This document shows positions 60,120-64,000 of a stretch of DNA of 64,000 nt, one piece after another. The stretch's first letter is position 1. Every line of letters begins with the position of its first letter. The DNA comes from Bolinopsis microptera (Eukaryota; Ctenophora; Tentaculata; Lobata; Bolinopsidae): the NCBI RefSeq assembly GCF_026151205.1, contig NC_087078.1, positions 5,535,675 to 5,599,674 of the forward strand, written 5' to 3'. Below the pieces are notes generated by a model. It did not search any database, was not told the DNA's origin, and worked only from the letters and a program-made list of their open reading frames with translations. Made by a program: the position numbers and the translations under genes.

Positions 60120-63100
60120 ATGGTTGTGTGGCAAGCAGTTCTGCTGTTGTGTGACTGTTTTGCAGTCGGGATATCAACAGGTAAGGGACCAGAATTAATT
60201 CGATTCACCGTTAAAATTAATGAAAATTCCGGAGAATGGTTGCTTGTGTGTAATTAAGGTTACTTTGAGGGGGGGGGGGGCTTACTTACGTCAAAATGTT
60301 AGCGCAATTTCTACAGAGTCATTCTATTGAGGGTTATTACTTCGCAAGATCATTAGACTTATTCAGATTTCAGAAGCATTAAGACTCTCAACAAACTTGT
60401 AATCTACATTTCAGTCGAATCAGGTCAAGAACTGATTGTCGACAGATCGGAATCATTCAATCATTATAACAGATATGTAGCGGCTAATGCACATGACGGG
60501 GACTACAACACTTTATACAGTGTTAAAGATGGTGAAGTGGCTGGAAACTTTCTGAAGTTGTATCTCACGCAGCAGTACAATATCGGACAAGTTAAGATGA
60601 CCGTCAGAAAAGACTGCTGTAAAGAGAGAATTGTGAATACAGAGGTGTTCGTTTATTCTACTTTGCAAGGAGAGCAAATAGTCATGAGCTGCGGTAAAAT
60701 TACCGGTGAGCAGTCGAGGTTTCTCGATAATTTGGAGATAATTACTTTCTGAACTTGTTTGGCCTATTTTTTTTTTGGCCCGGAGTATGCTCTAGGAATA
60801 AGAAGCATCCCATCATTTTTATACAAATTTGTATTATTATCACAGCGGAGAGACCCCCTGGTAACAAAGATATTGAGGCACGGACATATACTCTGGACTG
60901 TGATGGGGCGATAGGAGATATGGTGTATTTGACAGACACGGATTACAAACTTGCTGAAGGCCACAATTTTGTGGAAGTTAAGATTTATGGTCTTGGTAAG
61001 CGATACATCATAAATAAATAAATAAGGTACATAAAAGCTCAAATATACTAGCAGAAACCCGTGTTTGTCAAGATAAAATAATATTTATTTATTTTGTGCT
61101 TTTGACACCACTTGGGGGTACAAATTTCAGGACCTAAAGTTCTTATTTCTTGGCCAATTTTTATTTCTTCATACTTTACTGGTCAAAAGACAATAAAAAC
61201 ATTCGAATCAACCAAAAAAGTTTCGATGGTATAGGAACGGTTTTCGTTAAAAGTTGCGTTAAAGTTGATTTCGTGGTGTCAGTAAAACGGTAACAGATAT
61301 ATCATATCGTCTCGCTTTATATATACTAGTAGGAACCACCCGTCTAACCCTTAAGTGGAGTCAAACCTCAAGAGACTAAAATAATTATTACCTATTTAAT
61401 TCGCGTTTTTGACACCACGTCTTTGGGGTCCAAATTTTGGGCACTAAAATTCATATTCCTTGGCCAATTTTTTATTTTTTCGTGCTGATTTAAAGGCCAT
61501 TAAAGCATTTGAACCTGTCAAAAAAGTTTAAGTTGTATTATATATATATATCTTTTACGGTTATTGAGGAAAGTCGTGTTACAGTTGATGCCGTGGTGTC
61601 AGTAAAATGGTACGGATAAATATATTATATACATATACGTATATATCACCTCACTTTATATATGGGTAATATATAATATGTATATACTATATATTATATA
61701 TTATACAAAATGAAACGACCGGTTGAGTCAGACAAATGTTTCAATCATGATACAAAACCATGATATCATCAGTGACAACTGAGGTATAGGAACTAAAATC
61801 AAAATTACAAAGCTAAAAATTAACATAAACATTCACTCGTGAAACAATACTAGGGGTTAGATATATGAGTCATTAGATTATAAAAGGAATTTCCGTTTAT
61901 GGCGGCATTTTGTGAGGATTTCCGTCCTGGAGTTAAGTAAGTGTGGGTCAGAGGATCGAAGTAAGATTTCTAATTTCTCAGACGTGCACAGATCGCAGCT
62001 GTTCTGGCCGGCTCTGTATCCGTGTCCACGTCTGATTATTTTCCATTCGATCCTGAATTCTAACCCACGGTCTTTGAAGGACCAGATCTTCTCCGACAGT
62101 TTGGTTCTATTTCGGTACCGCTCCAGGCGAAATGATGACGTGTGCCCGTTGTACCGGTCCTTGAATGTGCCCTCCGTCATTCCGATGTAATGGTGCTTCT
62201 CATTTTCCGTACGGAGGGTCGCCATGTATACCACAGACTTCGATAGGCACTTTCCGTCTAATGGGCAGGAGTTCCTGGAGCGGCAGTTGCACTGCCGTGT
62301 GGTGGGTTCCTGGGTTTCCTGGTGCTGACGAAGCAACTGCTTGTTCCGGGATTTTATGAGGCATTCCATGTTTTTCATACAGCTGTATGAGACTTTTACA
62401 CTGTTCCGGTTCAAGACGCCAACCACAATTATTATATATTATATATATTTATTGCATCCTTTTTTCAAGTTAACAATAACTGTACTACTTTCAATCAGAG
62501 TCATTAGAGTCATTTCTTCGTCTCGTGAATTTAGTGATAGCTAATTTAGTTATAATTGAGAACAAGATAGTCGCTCATACAACTAACATATCATCTGCTT
62601 CAGAGCTTTGTCCTGCTGGAAGTTACAATGGAGAAGGGACATGTGGTCCCTGTGCAGACGGTACTATCAGCACAGCTGGGTCTACAAATTGTGCGGCTTG
62701 TCAGGAGGGGACTCAGGCGAATATAGCAAATACTGTATGTGGTGAGTATTTTTGAAATATTCCTGCAATTCATAACTTGGAGTGCGAATACTTGTTTGAT
62801 ATTTATATTTTACCTGCCATAAACTAAGAAATAAATAACCATGTTCCAGAGCCCTGTGGAGATGGACAGTACAGAAGTTTGGACATAACTAAATGTGCTA
62901 CATGTGAGGACGGGTTTGTACCAAACTCTGCTAAATCCGCTTGTGGTGAGTCAGAAATATTCAAAATATTCAAGGATTTTATGATTTATCGGTCGGAGAG
63001 TTCTAATTTTTGCCTCAATTTCATGTTCAATAAATTACAAGGATTTAGGATTCACATCGTCAAGCCCAATGACTCCAACACGGGACAGCCATGCTGTTAG

Positions 63101-63923
63101 TTGAGTTGCCATGGTACTTTGATTAGAAATTTGCACTTGCAATTTCATCTGAATGACAAATTAAATATCAAATTAAATATCTCTATTTTATACAATATTC
63201 AGATGAGTGCAAAGAAGGAACATACAGGAGCTCAGGAATGGCAAATTGTGCGAGCTGTGATGTTGGAAAAATACCAAACTCTGATAAAACTGCTTGTGGT
63301 GAGTTACTTATTCAGTGCAGAAGAATATTTTCTTTTCATGAATTTATATTTAGTGATAGCTCATACAATTGACATAATATATCAGAATCTGTTTCAATTT
63401 GAGTTAATATATATTCATTCAGCTTAACATTAACAGTCGTTGTGAAAACAATCAAAAACCCAATCAACCTTCTTCTAACCCCAGTCACCTGCGAAGCTGG
63501 AAAGTATCGAACACAGAGTATGTTAACTTGTGAAGTTTGTCCAGTGAACAAATACAGTTCACAACCTGGGTCAGCATACTGTTCAACCTGCCCACTAGGA
63601 AAAGTTTCAAACACAGACAGGACTTCTTGTGGTGAGAAACTTTTTTATTCTGTTTTTTTAAAACAATTTAGTCCATCTTTGATTACTTGCTTCTAATTTG
63701 AAAAATAAAGACAAACAGTGATATTGAATTATTCACCTGTTTTCAAAATTTACATTTCCGTAAATTAATATTATTTTAGATGTTTGCCCTGCTGGAACGT
63801 ACAAGAGCTCAGGAATGAACTCATGTGATCCCTGTGCAAACGGTGCTATCAGTACAGCTGGGTCTAGAGAGTGTTCTGCTTGTCGAGTGGGGACTCAGGC
63901 GAATATAGCAAAAACTGAATGTG
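60120..63923 (+). CDS. secreted fucolectin-like and cysteine-rich repeat protein (partial, runs off the edge)
   Basis: Eight exons all begin and end in phase 1: 60120-60180 (signal peptide MVVWQAVLLLCDCFAVG), 60415-60705, 60846-60995, 62604-62741, 62850-62945, 63203-63298, 63485-63631 and 63780-63923. Exons 2 and 3 resemble a fucolectin/F5-8C-type lectin fold (ANAHDGDYNTLYS, VKMTVRKDCCKERI, VFVYST, DCDGAIGDMVYL). The later exons each encode one or two short Cys modules (CPAGSYNGEGTCGPCADGTI, CSTCPLGKVSNTDRTSC) of the GCC2/GCC3 or ephrin-receptor-like type. The last donor (TGTG|GTGAGT) shows that it continues beyond 64000. Extracellular recognition is the likely role. Joining the lectin exons to the Cys-rich exons across the 1.6-kb intron rests on phase only. 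Confidence 0.7.
61077..61665. repeat. tandem duplication, two diverged copies of about 300 bp
   Basis: 61077-61330 and 61385-61665 share TTTTGACACCAC, GGCCAATTTTTATTT, CAAAAAAGTTT and CGTGGTGTCAGTAAAA in order. Noncoding, in an intron of the lectin-like gene. Confidence 0.65.
61878..62426 (-). mobile_element. canonical Penelope-like element, 3' fragment with C-terminal GIY-YIG
   Basis: The 182-residue frame reads CNCRSRNSCPLDGKCL, VVYMATL, HYIGMTEGTFKDRYNGHTSS, KLSEKIWSFK, SEKLEILL and LNSRTEILTKCRHKRKFLL, the C-terminal GIY-YIG block of canonical Penelope elements. The reverse transcriptase part is missing, so the copy is 5'-truncated. It sits in an intron of the lectin-like gene. Confidence 0.8.
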
Positions 63924-64000
63924 GTGAGTTCAAAAAAGTATGGTAAAATTTATCAGATTATTGATCAATAAACTTAATGGATTTGTATTTTGTACAAAGT

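Overview
This is nuclear DNA from an animal. Most genes are split by short GT-AG introns whose reading phases match from exon to exon. The domains are metazoan (TIMP, STIM, LOTUS/Tudor, SRCR/LDLa receptor, thyroglobulin type-1, fucolectin-like). AT-rich spacers hold poly-G runs, long GA tracts, minisatellites and many retroelements. A cnidarian or another early-branching invertebrate is my best guess; the sequence does not settle the species.

Layout, left to right. 0-1.7 kb: an inverted-repeat element bounded by poly-G and poly-C, then a two-exon TIMP-like gene (+). 2.6-16.2 kb is almost all minus strand: a LOTUS/Tudor protein 3' part (2592-5932), an intronless HSL-type hydrolase (6370-7488), an intronless GPI-anchored PAN/ricin-like/CCP protein (9474-10625), a small two-exon gene whose intron is a 34-bp minisatellite (11546-13224), and the 5' part of a LOTUS protein (14410-16226). 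The two LOTUS pieces may be one TDRD5/7-like gene with the others nested in its intron, but one junction is out of phase. 16-24 kb: repeats, including a tRNA-derived SINE, G-rich miniature elements and odd hairpin modules. 24-25.5 kb: a secreted coiled-coil protein (-) whose last exon runs into a C-rich repeat.

26.9-37.3 kb: a LINE fragment, a frameshifted MULE transposase, then a long non-LTR retrotransposon. Its ORF1 combines an AlkB-like 2OG-Fe(II) dioxygenase with an SGNH hydrolase; ORF2 carries an APE endonuclease and reverse transcriptase with one frameshift in a G run. 37.7-45.0 kb: a seven-exon gene for a signal peptide-SRCR-LDLa-7TM receptor, with an LTR-element remnant and a 39-bp minisatellite in one intron. 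45.9 kb: a thyroglobulin type-1 exon. 47.3-49.0 kb: the coiled-coil/SOAR half and tail of STIM (-). 49.2-53.2 kb: a near-intact Penelope-like element with the GIY-YIG domain at the N terminus, flanked by identical 202-bp direct repeats. 55.6-57.9 kb: a 5'-truncated LINE with target-site duplication. 60.1-63.9 kb and beyond: a secreted fucolectin-like plus cysteine-rich-repeat gene built from phase 1-1 exons, with a canonical Penelope fragment in one intron.

The host genes suggest several cell systems (protease inhibition, germline RNP, store-operated calcium entry, surface recognition) and do not form a pathway. The most unusual content is in the mobile elements and in the hairpin modules near 20 kb. 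Everything was read by eye, with no database searches.
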